From Deltaproteobacteria bacterium (GTDB taxonomy: Bacteria > Desulfobacterota > DSM-4660 > Desulfatiglandales > B25-G16), in contig JAFDHR010000171.1 in assembly GCA_019308645.1 (NCBI GenBank), positions 1-7,466 of the forward strand: a stretch of 7,466 nucleotides of DNA, given 5' to 3'. Below are positions 1-5,520 of this stretch, one piece after another. Each line of letters opens with the position of its first letter. Position 1 is the first letter of the stretch. The notes beneath the pieces were generated by a model. The model saw nothing but the letters and a program-made list of their open reading frames with translations. It did not search any database and was not told the origin of the DNA. Made by a program: the position numbers and the translations under genes.

Positions 1-1
1 G

Positions 2-571
2 ACTCAGCGTACCATTCGGGATCTGAACCTAGCCAGTACTCAAGTCTGGATTCACTGTGAGTATCGTAAGCTATTTTGTGCCAATTGCCAGCAAATAAGC
101 ATCGAGGAACTAGAGCTTTTTCACCCGTATTTGCGAGTTACCAAGCGTCTGGCAATTTATATTCATCATCTCTGCAGAGTGATGACAGTCACTGAGGTAG
201 CCCAGCATCTTAAGCTGGACTGGAAAACTGTAAAAGAGACCGACAAACAATACCTTGAAGCCCAATATGGTGAACCCAACTATGACAGGTTACGTATTCT
301 TGCTATTGATGAGATTTCATTAAGAAGGGGCCACAATTACTTGACCATAGTCCTGGACTACGAAACCGGTCGTGTTATCCATGTTGGCAAAGGTCGTAAA
401 GCTAAAACTCTTACCAGCTTTTTCAATCGATTATCTTCCAAACAAAAGAAATCGATTGAGGCTGTGGTCATGGATATGTGGGACCCTTTCATCAAAGCTG
501 TTAAAAAAAACTTCCACATGCGGCTATCGTTTTTGACTTGTTCCATGTCGTGGCTGCTTTTAGCCGCGTAA
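2..571 (+). CDS. ISL3 family transposase, N-terminal part (partial, frameshifted)
   Basis: DDE transposase of the ISL3 family, which cuts and joins the ends of its element. The frame is open from base 2, so the true start is upstream of the window. Visible in order: the end of an N-terminal zinc finger (C at 56-58, then CxxC with Cys codons at 77-79 and 86-88), a helix-turn-helix-like region around 131-260, and the start of the catalytic core with AIDEISLRRGHNY, whose Asp (308-310) is the first catalytic residue. The core continues to MDMWDPF at 473-493. After the A8 run at 503-510 the frame departs from the family and stops at 569-571. The second Asp and the Glu are therefore missing from this product. 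The family pattern resumes in the -1 frame (see the next entry). Either a -1 frameshift is used or the gene is dead. Confidence 0.85.
   Translation, partial: TQRTIRDLNLASTQVWIHCEYRKLFCANCQQISIEELELFHPYLRVTKRLAIYIHHLCRVMTVTEVAQHLKLDWKTVKETDKQYLEAQYGEPNYDRLRILAIDEISLRRGHNYLTIVLDYETGRVIHVGKGRKAKTLTSFFNRLSSKQKKSIEAVVMDMWDPFIKAVKKNFHMRLSFLTCSMSWLLLAA
503..569 (+). promoter_or_regulatory. Candidate -1 frameshift signal in the transposase
   Basis: An A8 run (503-510) contains A_AAA_AAC (505-511) in the zero frame of the upstream half, a canonical -1 slippery heptamer. Six bases later a stem can form between 518-526 and 561-569: 9 pairs, one of them G-U, with the 7-bp core GCGGCTA/TAGCCGC and a 34-nt loop. 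Slippage by -1 joins the two halves without losing any expected residue. RNA polymerase adding one A would give the same product. A plain one-base deletion is the simpler alternative. Confidence 0.4.
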
Positions 572-1035
572 TTGACAAAATCCGCAACAGTGAATATCGG
601 AAAGCGGCCAAAGAAAACAAAGATGTCTTTAAAGGAGCGAAATATCTGCTCTTGAAAAACCGATCTAATATTCGTCGGAAAAAACAGCGCCAGCAACTCA
701 AACAGTTATTGGCACTGAACGAGGTGATCAACACAGTAATGATCCTAAAGGACCAGCTTAAGCATATCTGGTCTTATAAATCTCGGGCTTGGGCTGCTAA
801 AGCATTGGATCATTGGTGTGAGCTTGCCCGTTCATTGAATAATAGATCATTAAATAGTTTTGTAAAAATGCTTGAACGCCATCGTTATGGCATCCTGAAT
901 CATTGTGAATATCCCATCCATACTGGTAAGTTGGAAGGGGTTAATAATAAAATTAAAGTCATCAAACGAAAAGCCTATGGCTTTCATGATTTAAGATACT
1001 TTACACTTAAAATTTACCAAGCTTTCTTCAACTAA
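508..1035 (+). CDS. ISL3 family transposase, C-terminal catalytic part (-1 frame)
   Basis: Continuation of the ISL3 transposase in the frame one base back. It picks up exactly at the A run with KLPHAAIVFDLFHVV, where the Asp (535-537) is the second catalytic residue. After a helical insertion comes HTGKLEGVNNKIKVIKRKA, whose Glu (934-936) completes the DDE triad; it ends with YGFHDLRYFTLKIYQAF and stops at 1033-1035. It has no good start of its own: the nearest candidate, TTG at 538, would drop the catalytic Asp and shows no Shine-Dalgarno. It is therefore probably made only as a fusion with the upstream frame. Joined by one -1 shift, the visible part is about 344 residues, consistent with a full protein of roughly 400. 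No other lesion is seen in this half. Confidence 0.82.
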   Translation, partial: KLPHAAIVFDLFHVVAAFSRVIDKIRNSEYRKAAKENKDVFKGAKYLLLKNRSNIRRKKQRQQLKQLLALNEVINTVMILKDQLKHIWSYKSRAWAAKALDHWCELARSLNNRSLNSFVKMLERHRYGILNHCEYPIHTGKLEGVNNKIKVIKRKAYGFHDLRYFTLKIYQAFFN

Positions 1036-1049
1036 TTTGGAGAAGAACC
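1036..1049 (+). repeat. Probable right terminal inverted repeat of the ISL3 element
   Basis: TTTGGAGAAGAACC directly follows the transposase stop. Its reverse complement starts with GGTTCTTC, like ISL3 family ends. The left partner is not in the window, so the assignment rests on family resemblance and position. Confidence 0.5.
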
Positions 1050-1066
1050 AAATATAAAGAAAAAAA

Positions 1067-1096
1067 TCAGCGGTAATCTGCGTAAATCTGTGGTTT
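1067..1096. repeat. Short intergenic repeat with 10-nt period
   Basis: CGGTAATCTG (1071-1080) and CGTAAATCTG (1081-1090) are neighbouring 10-nt units matching at 8 of 10 positions, followed by TGTGG-like sequence. It lies between the end of the insertion sequence and the crotonase ribosome binding site. The layout resembles the 10-nt-period element at 6544-6577 read on the other strand, so it may belong to a dispersed repeat family of this genome. Confidence 0.4.
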
Positions 1097-1117
1097 AAAT
1101 AAGGAAGGAGCAGAAAA

Positions 1118-1882
1118 ATGGACTTTGAATGTATTATTTACGAAAAAGATGAAGGAATCGGCACGATTAAACTGAATAGACCACAGGTATTAAATGCCAT
1201 GAACAAGCAGCTCTGGCTCGATTTTCAGGTAGCCTTAGAGGATGTGAAGAATGATCCTGAAATAAAGGTCTTGATTATCACAGGAGAGGGAAGGGCATTT
1301 TCTACCGGGGCTGATCTTAAGGATTCAAAGGACAGGAGCATAGAGGACTATCGAGACTACCTTGTTGAACTTCAGGAGACCTCACGAACAATTATCCGTT
1401 TTGAAAAACCGATAATCGCAGCGATCAATGGCTATGCATTAGGATCAGGCTATGAGCTGGCCCTTGCATGTGATATCCGTCTGGCTGCAGAAGAGGCAAA
1501 GATTGGCTCCCCGGAGGCCAGAGTTACATCTTCTGTTACCGGAGGCGCAATGAGATTGGTCCAGGATCTGATAGGCCCTGGAAAGGCCAAAGAGCTTCTA
1601 TTTACCTCAGAATATATCGATGGGAAGGAGGCTGAAAGAATAGGCCTGGTTAATAAGGCTGTTCCCCTGAATCAGCTTATGGAAAAAACAAAAGAAATGG
1701 CCAAAAAAATTGCAGAAAATTCTGCCTTTTCTATTCAAATAATTAAAAAAGGTCTTAATATGGCAAGGGGTGAGGTGAGCCTTGAGGCATTAATGGATTA
1801 TGAAATTGAGGCCTGTTTGGCCTGCGTTTTTACAAAAGAACGGCAGGGATCTCTCAAGGAATTTGAGGAGAGAAAAAAATGA
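1118..1882 (+). CDS. Enoyl-CoA hydratase/isomerase (crotonase family)
   Basis: A 254-residue protein of the usual crotonase length, cytoplasmic, acting on an acyl-CoA thioester. Visible marks: LNRPQVLNAMN at 19-29; the oxyanion-hole segment FSTGADLKD at 61-69; KPIIAAINGYALGSGYELALACDIR at 97-121 with Glu113; and IGSPEA with Glu133. Glu113 and Glu133 align with the two catalytic glutamates of rat mitochondrial enoyl-CoA hydratase (Glu144, Glu164), which favours a true hydratase over an isomerase or dehalogenase. The usual PGxGGTQRL stretch reads SSVTGGAMRLVQ. The start is well set: AAGGAAGGAG lies 7 bases before the ATG. The gene follows the insertion sequence by about 70 bp, so that element could affect its promoter. 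Substrate and pathway cannot be read from the sequence; no acyl-CoA dehydrogenase or thiolase is in the window. Confidence 0.92.
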   Translation: MDFECIIYEKDEGIGTIKLNRPQVLNAMNKQLWLDFQVALEDVKNDPEIKVLIITGEGRAFSTGADLKDSKDRSIEDYRDYLVELQETSRTIIRFEKPIIAAINGYALGSGYELALACDIRLAAEEAKIGSPEARVTSSVTGGAMRLVQDLIGPGKAKELLFTSEYIDGKEAERIGLVNKAVPLNQLMEKTKEMAKKIAENSAFSIQIIKKGLNMARGEVSLEALMDYEIEACLACVFTKERQGSLKEFEERKK

Positions 1883-1890
1883 TCAGTTTT

Positions 1891-1930
1891 ATTTGTTTAA
1901 TTTGTTTTATTAGTTAGATTGGTTGAATTT
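1891..1930 (-). repeat. Left arm of inverted 9-bp repeat array
   Basis: Read on the minus strand, 1891-1926 is four tandem 9-bp units, TCAACCAAT, CTAACTAAT, AAAACAAAT and TAAACAAAT, all fitting NNAACNAAT. A fifth, weaker unit (AAAATAAAT) lies at 1927-1935. The 40-bp arm pairs with 2337-2376 at 34 of 40 positions. It contains the stop codon and last residues of the four-helix-bundle gene. Confidence 0.8.
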
Positions 1931-2322
1931 ATTTTTTTGCGAGATCTATTAGGAGCATGTAGTTTACTTAGATAGTGGATGAAGTTATTAACCTTTTTCC
2001 ATACAATATCAGCTTGTTGCTTCACTTTAGTAATTTCTTCTTCATTGATATATTTTTGATCTAATGCAACATAACAGTGGTTCACTGTTTCAGCTATAGA
2101 TGCTCGTGAATAATCTAAAAATTTCATAAAATCCTTCGTACTATTCCTATGAAAACCTTCTGCTATATTGGCCATGCATGAAATAGAACTTCCCTTTGCT
2201 TGTCCAACTAATTCAAAATCTCTCTTGAACTGGTCATTCTTTATTAGTTTATAAATGAGTCGTACAAACCTCCTCGCCTCTTGCCAGCACTCAAGATCCT
2301 CAAACCTTTTTATAGTCGCCAT
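1897..2322 (-). CDS. Four helix bundle protein (S23 / 23S rRNA intervening-sequence protein family)
   Basis: A 141-residue protein. The opening RFEDLECWQEARRFVRLIYKL and the central SSISCMANIAEGFHRNSTKDFMKFLDYSRASIAETVNH are hallmarks of the four-helix-bundle family first seen in 23S rRNA intervening sequences and related to Avd of diversity-generating retroelements. The family's role is unknown; a basic surface and RNA or DNA binding have been proposed for relatives. The core ends near residue 127. The tail KINSTNLTNKTN is encoded by the flanking 9-bp repeat array, and the stop codon lies inside that array. Only a weak GAAG precedes the ATG. It reads toward the crotonase gene (ends 15 bp apart) and follows the FG-GAP gene by 64 bp on the same strand. 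Inverted arrays on both sides suggest that gene and repeats form one cassette. Confidence 0.9.
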   Translation of the reverse strand: MATIKRFEDLECWQEARRFVRLIYKLIKNDQFKRDFELVGQAKGSSISCMANIAEGFHRNSTKDFMKFLDYSRASIAETVNHCYVALDQKYINEEEITKVKQQADIVWKKVNNFIHYLSKLHAPNRSRKKINSTNLTNKTN

Positions 2323-2331
2323 ATCTGGTCT

Positions 2332-2376
2332 TCAACAAATCAAACCAATTGAACTAATAAAACCAATCAAACAAAT
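2332..2376 (+). repeat. Right arm of inverted 9-bp repeat array
   Basis: Five tandem 9-bp units on the plus strand, TCAACAAAT, CAAACCAAT, TGAACTAAT, AAAACCAAT and CAAACAAAT, all fit NNAACNAAT. It starts 9 bp upstream of the start codon of the four-helix-bundle gene and ends 10 bp before the stop codon of the FG-GAP gene. It is the inverted partner of 1891-1930. Confidence 0.8.
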
Positions 2377-2386
2377 TAGCTAAAAT

Positions 2387-4051
2387 CTATTCAAACCACA
2401 TAATTTGACTGAACCGTTTGCCTATATTACTCACTTTACCCTTTTGCACAGCCAGAAAGAGGGTCTGGCCTTGTGCCTGCATATCAGTTAAGCACCAATC
2501 AATATCCCCGGTCGTCCATGCCGGAGAAAGCCTTTGGCCTTCTTCTATTCGGTAAACTATCAAGAGGGATTTGGTATAGACCTTAAAATTGACCACATGT
2601 TTTATTAGGGGTATGTTTTTTATGGCTAAAATCTCTCTTTTTCCATCCCCGTCAATATCTGCTATCAGGAGTCTGGCGTTAAAGGCGATCCTTGGTGGCG
2701 GATCTCCAGGTTCTGCATCCCCTAATGCGATGGCGTTATTGGTACCTCCGAGATGTCTATCACCCCTCCATAGGACCTCCCCCTGTTTGTCCCAGACATA
2801 AAGCCTGGATTCGTCTCCTAAACCAATCCATTCAGGATCTCCATCCTTATCTGTGTCAAAAAGGGCTAAGGTATAAAACTGAACCCCCTCGAGTTCAGGC
2901 AGTTTTTCACCTTTTGTTAATTTTCCTCCTTCACCATAATTCATAATATATATCCTGCCGCTAAAGAACTCATCAACCTTGGAGTTCTTAAAAAGTAGTA
3001 ATGCTTTGCCTGAGATAGGGTCCTTTACTGCCTGCATGTGACCTGCCCTGCGATCAAGTCTTTTAAACTTTCCGTCCCATTGTAAAACTGTGCTTCGGGC
3101 CCTTATACCATAGCGGCTTACCAGATAGATCTCTGCCATGCCATCATTATCCGTATCGCCGGCGCTAACTTTAAGAAAATCCTCCCCAAAGCCTGCCTTT
3201 AGAGTATCCTTGAGCACAAAGGATGCCCCCTGCCTTGCATAGAGGAGTAATTTTTTCCTCCCTAAAACAAGAAGTTCGACTCCTGCTTTTGCATCCAGGT
3301 CTCCCATATCAAAGGCCATAACAGACATACCTACTGAAATCTTACCTGTTGGCTTGAATCCCTGGTATTCCCTGGTAGGCTTAAAAAGGAGACCCTTTTC
3401 TATAGCCTTTGGCCCCTGCTTATCGCCCTCTATTTGGGAAAAGATACCTTTTGCTGTCCGGGGTTTTGGTAAAACAGCGGCCTTTTCTGCTATTTCTCTG
3501 CCAGGCCCACCCGCCAGTTTTTTGGCGGACTTACCCGCCGTCTGTGTGGCGGGGATCTGCTTTCCTTGTATGAATGCTCTTAATTTATAGGCTACATCAG
3601 ACAATTGTGGAATTAATTGATCTTCATCCACTGCCTTAGAGAGCCTTGTCAATTTGGATCCATCCTTCTCTAACTCAAGTAGGGATAGATCCAGGCTATA
3701 GCCACCACCTATGGCTGTGATGCTGCCAAAGATAACATAATCTGCCTTAAGAATCCTGGCCAGTTCCTCCGCCCTTTTTTGAGAAGTTATTCCCTCCACC
3801 TCCTTTTCACTCAAAAGAGAGGTGTATTTCTCATCAGGCACAATCTCTATCCCCGCTCCTGAGATACGCGAGATGAGCATCCTTTTAATCCCCTGGCCAA
3901 GATATGCCTTCGATTGATCAGCATAGATAGCCAGTGGAAAAAGCACAAGTCTCTTATGGGACGCAATGGCCGGCACAGGGAGGGAGATAATAAGGGACAG
4001 TAAAAAAATGCCTATGATTTTACCGTAAGTATTATAATTTTTTTTGGACAT
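2387..4051 (-). CDS. Secreted FG-GAP/VCBS repeat protein with TolB-N/FlgO/CsgG-like N-terminal domain
   Basis: The chosen start gives 554 residues. Residues 1-31 form a signal peptide: MSKKNYNTYGK, then a hydrophobic run, then PAIAS. Next comes a domain of about 120 residues (LVLFPLAIYADQ, a long helix, IEIVPDEKY, ADYVIFGSITAIGGGYSLDL) with the layout of TolB-N/FlgO/CsgG-type periplasmic domains. A linker at about 160-235 joins it to a C-terminal region with Ca-binding-like FG-GAP loops DTDNDGMAE (299-307), DTDKDGDPE (399-407) and DIDGDGKRE (465-473), probably a beta propeller. Export to periplasm or outer membrane is likely; function is unknown. The frame extends to an ATG at 4123, but that lies inside the porin terminator and adds a second hydrophobic stretch before the signal peptide, so I prefer ATG 4051. 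An intermediate ATG exists at 4078. No Shine-Dalgarno is seen before 4051. Confidence 0.82.
   Translation of the reverse strand: MSKKNYNTYGKIIGIFLLSLIISLPVPAIASHKRLVLFPLAIYADQSKAYLGQGIKRMLISRISGAGIEIVPDEKYTSLLSEKEVEGITSQKRAEELARILKADYVIFGSITAIGGGYSLDLSLLELEKDGSKLTRLSKAVDEDQLIPQLSDVAYKLRAFIQGKQIPATQTAGKSAKKLAGGPGREIAEKAAVLPKPRTAKGIFSQIEGDKQGPKAIEKGLLFKPTREYQGFKPTGKISVGMSVMAFDMGDLDAKAGVELLVLGRKKLLLYARQGASFVLKDTLKAGFGEDFLKVSAGDTDNDGMAEIYLVSRYGIRARSTVLQWDGKFKRLDRRAGHMQAVKDPISGKALLLFKNSKVDEFFSGRIYIMNYGEGGKLTKGEKLPELEGVQFYTLALFDTDKDGDPEWIGLGDESRLYVWDKQGEVLWRGDRHLGGTNNAIALGDAEPGDPPPRIAFNARLLIADIDGDGKREILAIKNIPLIKHVVNFKVYTKSLLIVYRIEEGQRLSPAWTTGDIDWCLTDMQAQGQTLFLAVQKGKVSNIGKRFSQIMWFE
3510..3553. repeat. 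Double GC-rich palindromic repeat inside the FG-GAP gene linker
   Basis: Two hairpins lie side by side: CCGCCA/TGGCGG (3511-3516 with 3523-3528, 6-nt loop) and CCCGCC/GGCGGG (3534-3539 with 3548-3553, 8-nt loop). They code for the stretch ATQTAGKSAKKLAGG in the linker between the two domains and keep the frame open. The cores resemble the CCCGCC/GGCGGG palindrome at 6575-6602, suggesting a mobile palindromic repeat tolerated within a gene. Confidence 0.5.
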
Positions 4052-4058
4052 GGTATAA

Positions 4059-4087
4059 ATGTTAAGTAAACTTTTCATCAAAGTCAA
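4059..4087 (-). promoter_or_regulatory. Candidate promoter for the FG-GAP gene
   Basis: On the minus strand TTGACT (4087-4082) and TAACAT (4064-4059) are 17 bp apart, matching sigma-70 elements at 5 and 4 of 6 positions. It lies just after the porin terminator. The expected transcript start falls at or next to the ATG at 4051, which lacks a Shine-Dalgarno, so the mRNA could be leaderless. In AT-rich DNA such matches can arise by chance. Confidence 0.35.
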
Positions 4088-4100
4088 ACCTAAAAACACT

Positions 4101-4138
4101 AAAAACCCGGGGCTAATTAACACCCCGGGTATTTTTTT
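4101..4138. terminator. Bidirectional Rho-independent terminator after the porin
   Basis: ACCCGGGG (4105-4112) and CCCCGGGT (4123-4130) form a perfect 8-bp GC-rich stem with a 10-nt loop. On the minus strand it is followed by TTTTAG and on the plus strand by ATTTTTTT. It starts 32 bp past the porin stop and should end the porin transcript, separating it from the FG-GAP gene. Confidence 0.85.
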
Positions 4139-4162
4139 ACTAAGACTGGTTAAGTATACGTC

Positions 4163-5242
4163 TTAGAAGTTAATCTGCCACTTTGCGCCAAAGTAGCTAA
4201 TATCACCCTGCTTTACAGGAGCTGCGCCAGTCTCCGTTTTATCACCGTAATCTACTGAGCCATATTCAGGAACGATATAAACACCTTTTGCTAAAGTAAT
4301 AACAGCCTGAACATAGTAAGAGTTGGTCTCGGACTCTGTTGTTACACCAGCAGCCTCAACCTCATTGCTGAGCATACCATAGCCGGCTTCAAGTTTGATC
4401 ATATCACTTGCCTTAAATCCCAAAACTACCAAAGCGCCCGTAGAATCGCAATCATTGACAGTGTTATTAGAAAAAGTCGCGTTCATCACTGAATTATCCT
4501 GGAGCAAACCATAATTTCCAGGATTCGTTGCCATAAACATATTAGCAGCAACAGAAAATGGGCCAGTAGCAAAATTTGCCATGACTCCAAATACGTTGGA
4601 ATCAACGCTGTAGCTTTTCTCAGTAGTACCGGTAATAACTACATCGTCGTGGGTATTCATTCCACCTAAAACCTTTAGTGCAAGTGGTCCAGCTTTAAAG
4701 GTATAGCTTGCCTCTATCTTGGGGATTGAGGTGTCAGTATCATCAGGAGTTAAACCAGTAGCTGATACCACCTTAGGCTGCATCAAAGCAACCTGAAAGC
4801 TTGCCATCTTTAACTTGAGCTGGGGAACCCTGCCGTCATAAATACCACCCCAGGGAAGACCATCAATGTCACCGCCCCATTTGGGTGGGCCCTGTTGATT
4901 GCTTATAAACGTGTCAATTGGGCTATAATCCTGCCCTACCACTAAGGTGCCGGCGCCAAATTTCCATGCGGCATTCAGTAATCTGAGGCCCGGTGTGCTT
5001 GAATACTCAAAACTACCATTTATAGCACCGGCCTTTACCTTGGCCCCGATCCTGCTATTACCCTGTAACATCCATGCCAGATCGCCGTCACTAACGCCCA
5101 GACCTGATGCCTCTTTGGATTCATCATCCATAAAGGTATACATCCTTGCACTTCCATAAAAACCCCAATCAGCAGACATAGCAGGTACAGTAAATGCAAC
5201 TACAAATGCAACTGCTGCAAGTAGAACAAATAATTTCTTCAT
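4163..5242 (-). CDS. Outer membrane porin
   Basis: A 359-residue outer-membrane protein. It begins with a classical signal peptide (MKKLFVLLAAVAFVVAFTVPAMSA, cleavage after residue 24). The mature part opens with DWGFYGSARMYTF, a typical first porin strand, and continues with alternating polar and apolar segments such as IEASYTFKAGPLALKVLGG, KLEAGYGML and YYVQAVITLAKGVYIVPEYG. It ends YFGAKWQINF, with the terminal Phe expected for BAM-dependent insertion. It should form a beta barrel, probably trimeric, for passive passage of small solutes; substrate unknown. The start is firm: AGGAGG lies 9 bases before the ATG. It is followed by a strong terminator and preceded by a long AU-rich leader with a second, orphan Shine-Dalgarno. 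A single strong transcription unit for an abundant protein is likely. Confidence 0.88.
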   Translation of the reverse strand: MKKLFVLLAAVAFVVAFTVPAMSADWGFYGSARMYTFMDDESKEASGLGVSDGDLAWMLQGNSRIGAKVKAGAINGSFEYSSTPGLRLLNAAWKFGAGTLVVGQDYSPIDTFISNQQGPPKWGGDIDGLPWGGIYDGRVPQLKLKMASFQVALMQPKVVSATGLTPDDTDTSIPKIEASYTFKAGPLALKVLGGMNTHDDVVITGTTEKSYSVDSNVFGVMANFATGPFSVAANMFMATNPGNYGLLQDNSVMNATFSNNTVNDCDSTGALVVLGFKASDMIKLEAGYGMLSNEVEAAGVTTESETNSYYVQAVITLAKGVYIVPEYGSVDYGDKTETGAAPVKQGDISYFGAKWQINF

Positions 5243-5314
5243 AACTCTTTCCTCCTAATTGTTTTTGTTTATAAAAATAAAAAAAAAATTAAAAAAATAA
5301 ACCCTCTTTATTCT

Positions 5315-5325
5315 TCACCTCCTTT
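5315..5325 (-). promoter_or_regulatory. Orphan extended Shine-Dalgarno in the porin leader
   Basis: The minus strand reads AAAGGAGGTGA, complementary over 11 bases to the usual 3' end of 16S rRNA. No ATG, GTG or TTG follows at a usable distance. The porin start is 72 nt further on and has its own AGGAGG. Between them is a U-rich stretch whose ends can pair (GTTTAT/ATAAAC, 5297-5302 with 5267-5272). It could be a ribosome standby site, or a remnant of a lost gene. Confidence 0.45.
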
Positions 5326-5352
5326 CTTGCTGGAAATAAAAACATTTTATGC

Positions 5353-5381
5353 TTCCTAACACTTAAAGATAAAAATGTCAA
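5353..5381 (-). promoter_or_regulatory. Candidate porin promoter
   Basis: A perfect TTGACA (-35) lies at 5381-5376 on the minus strand. At 17 bp spacing the -10 would be TAGGAA (5358-5353), a poor match, so only the -35 is convincing; an activator-dependent or other sigma-factor promoter is possible. It would give a leader of roughly 100 nt including the orphan Shine-Dalgarno. Confidence 0.35.
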
Positions 5382-5482
5382 GGTCTTTTTGGTAAAAATG
5401 ATCTATTATTTTTAGGTAATTGAGGGAAACTTGCTCCTATCATATAATAATTGGCAGAATTTAGTCCTTTGAAAATAGAATT

Positions 5483-5512
5483 ATCAACGGACCACAGACA
5501 ACTCACCACTGA
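5483..5512. repeat. Degenerate CCAC-rich intergenic repeat fragment
   Basis: The stretch GGACCACAGA-CAACTCACCA-CTGAC can be laid out in roughly 10-nt units. It lies just past the stop codon of the restored zinc-ribbon gene and resembles the other 10-nt-period repeats here only loosely. Base bias could explain it. Confidence 0.25.
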
Positions 5513-5520
5513 CGTATTCA

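Larger units (their letters stand above)
1..1049 (+). mobile_element. ISL3-family insertion sequence, right-hand part
   Basis: The stretch holds most of an ISL3-like transposase reading rightward, followed 1 nt after its stop codon by TTTGGAGAAGAACC (1036-1049). Read from outside inward this is GGTTCTTCTCCAAA, which resembles the GG-TCTTC type terminal repeats of ISL3 elements, so I take 1049 as the probable right end. ISL3 elements usually make 8-bp target duplications; the candidate copy would be AAATATAA at 1050-1057. The left end, its matching inverted repeat and the other target copy lie outside the window, so these boundaries are inferred. The element sits about 70 bp upstream of the crotonase gene, in the same orientation. 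Confidence 0.75.

Noticed and set aside
1897..2322. Part of a diversity-generating retroelement (Avd-like four-helix-bundle protein)
   Set aside because: No reverse transcriptase or template/variable repeat pair is present in the window; the inverted 9-bp arrays are not a TR/VR pair.
2332..2376. CRISPR-like repeats
   Set aside because: The 9-bp units are directly adjacent with no spacers, so this is a minisatellite.
2589..3590. Several plus-strand open frames within the FG-GAP gene
   Set aside because: They overlap the well-supported minus-strand gene, lack ribosome binding sites and have no recognisable domains.
4052..4123. Longer FG-GAP protein starting at 4123
   Set aside because: That start is within the porin terminator stem and puts extra hydrophobic residues before a complete signal peptide.
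5378..5520. Genuine 132-residue protein reading through to 5378
   Set aside because: The tail after the 7-bp duplication is unlike a zinc ribbon, while removing the duplication restores the second CxxC and a natural stop at 5521.
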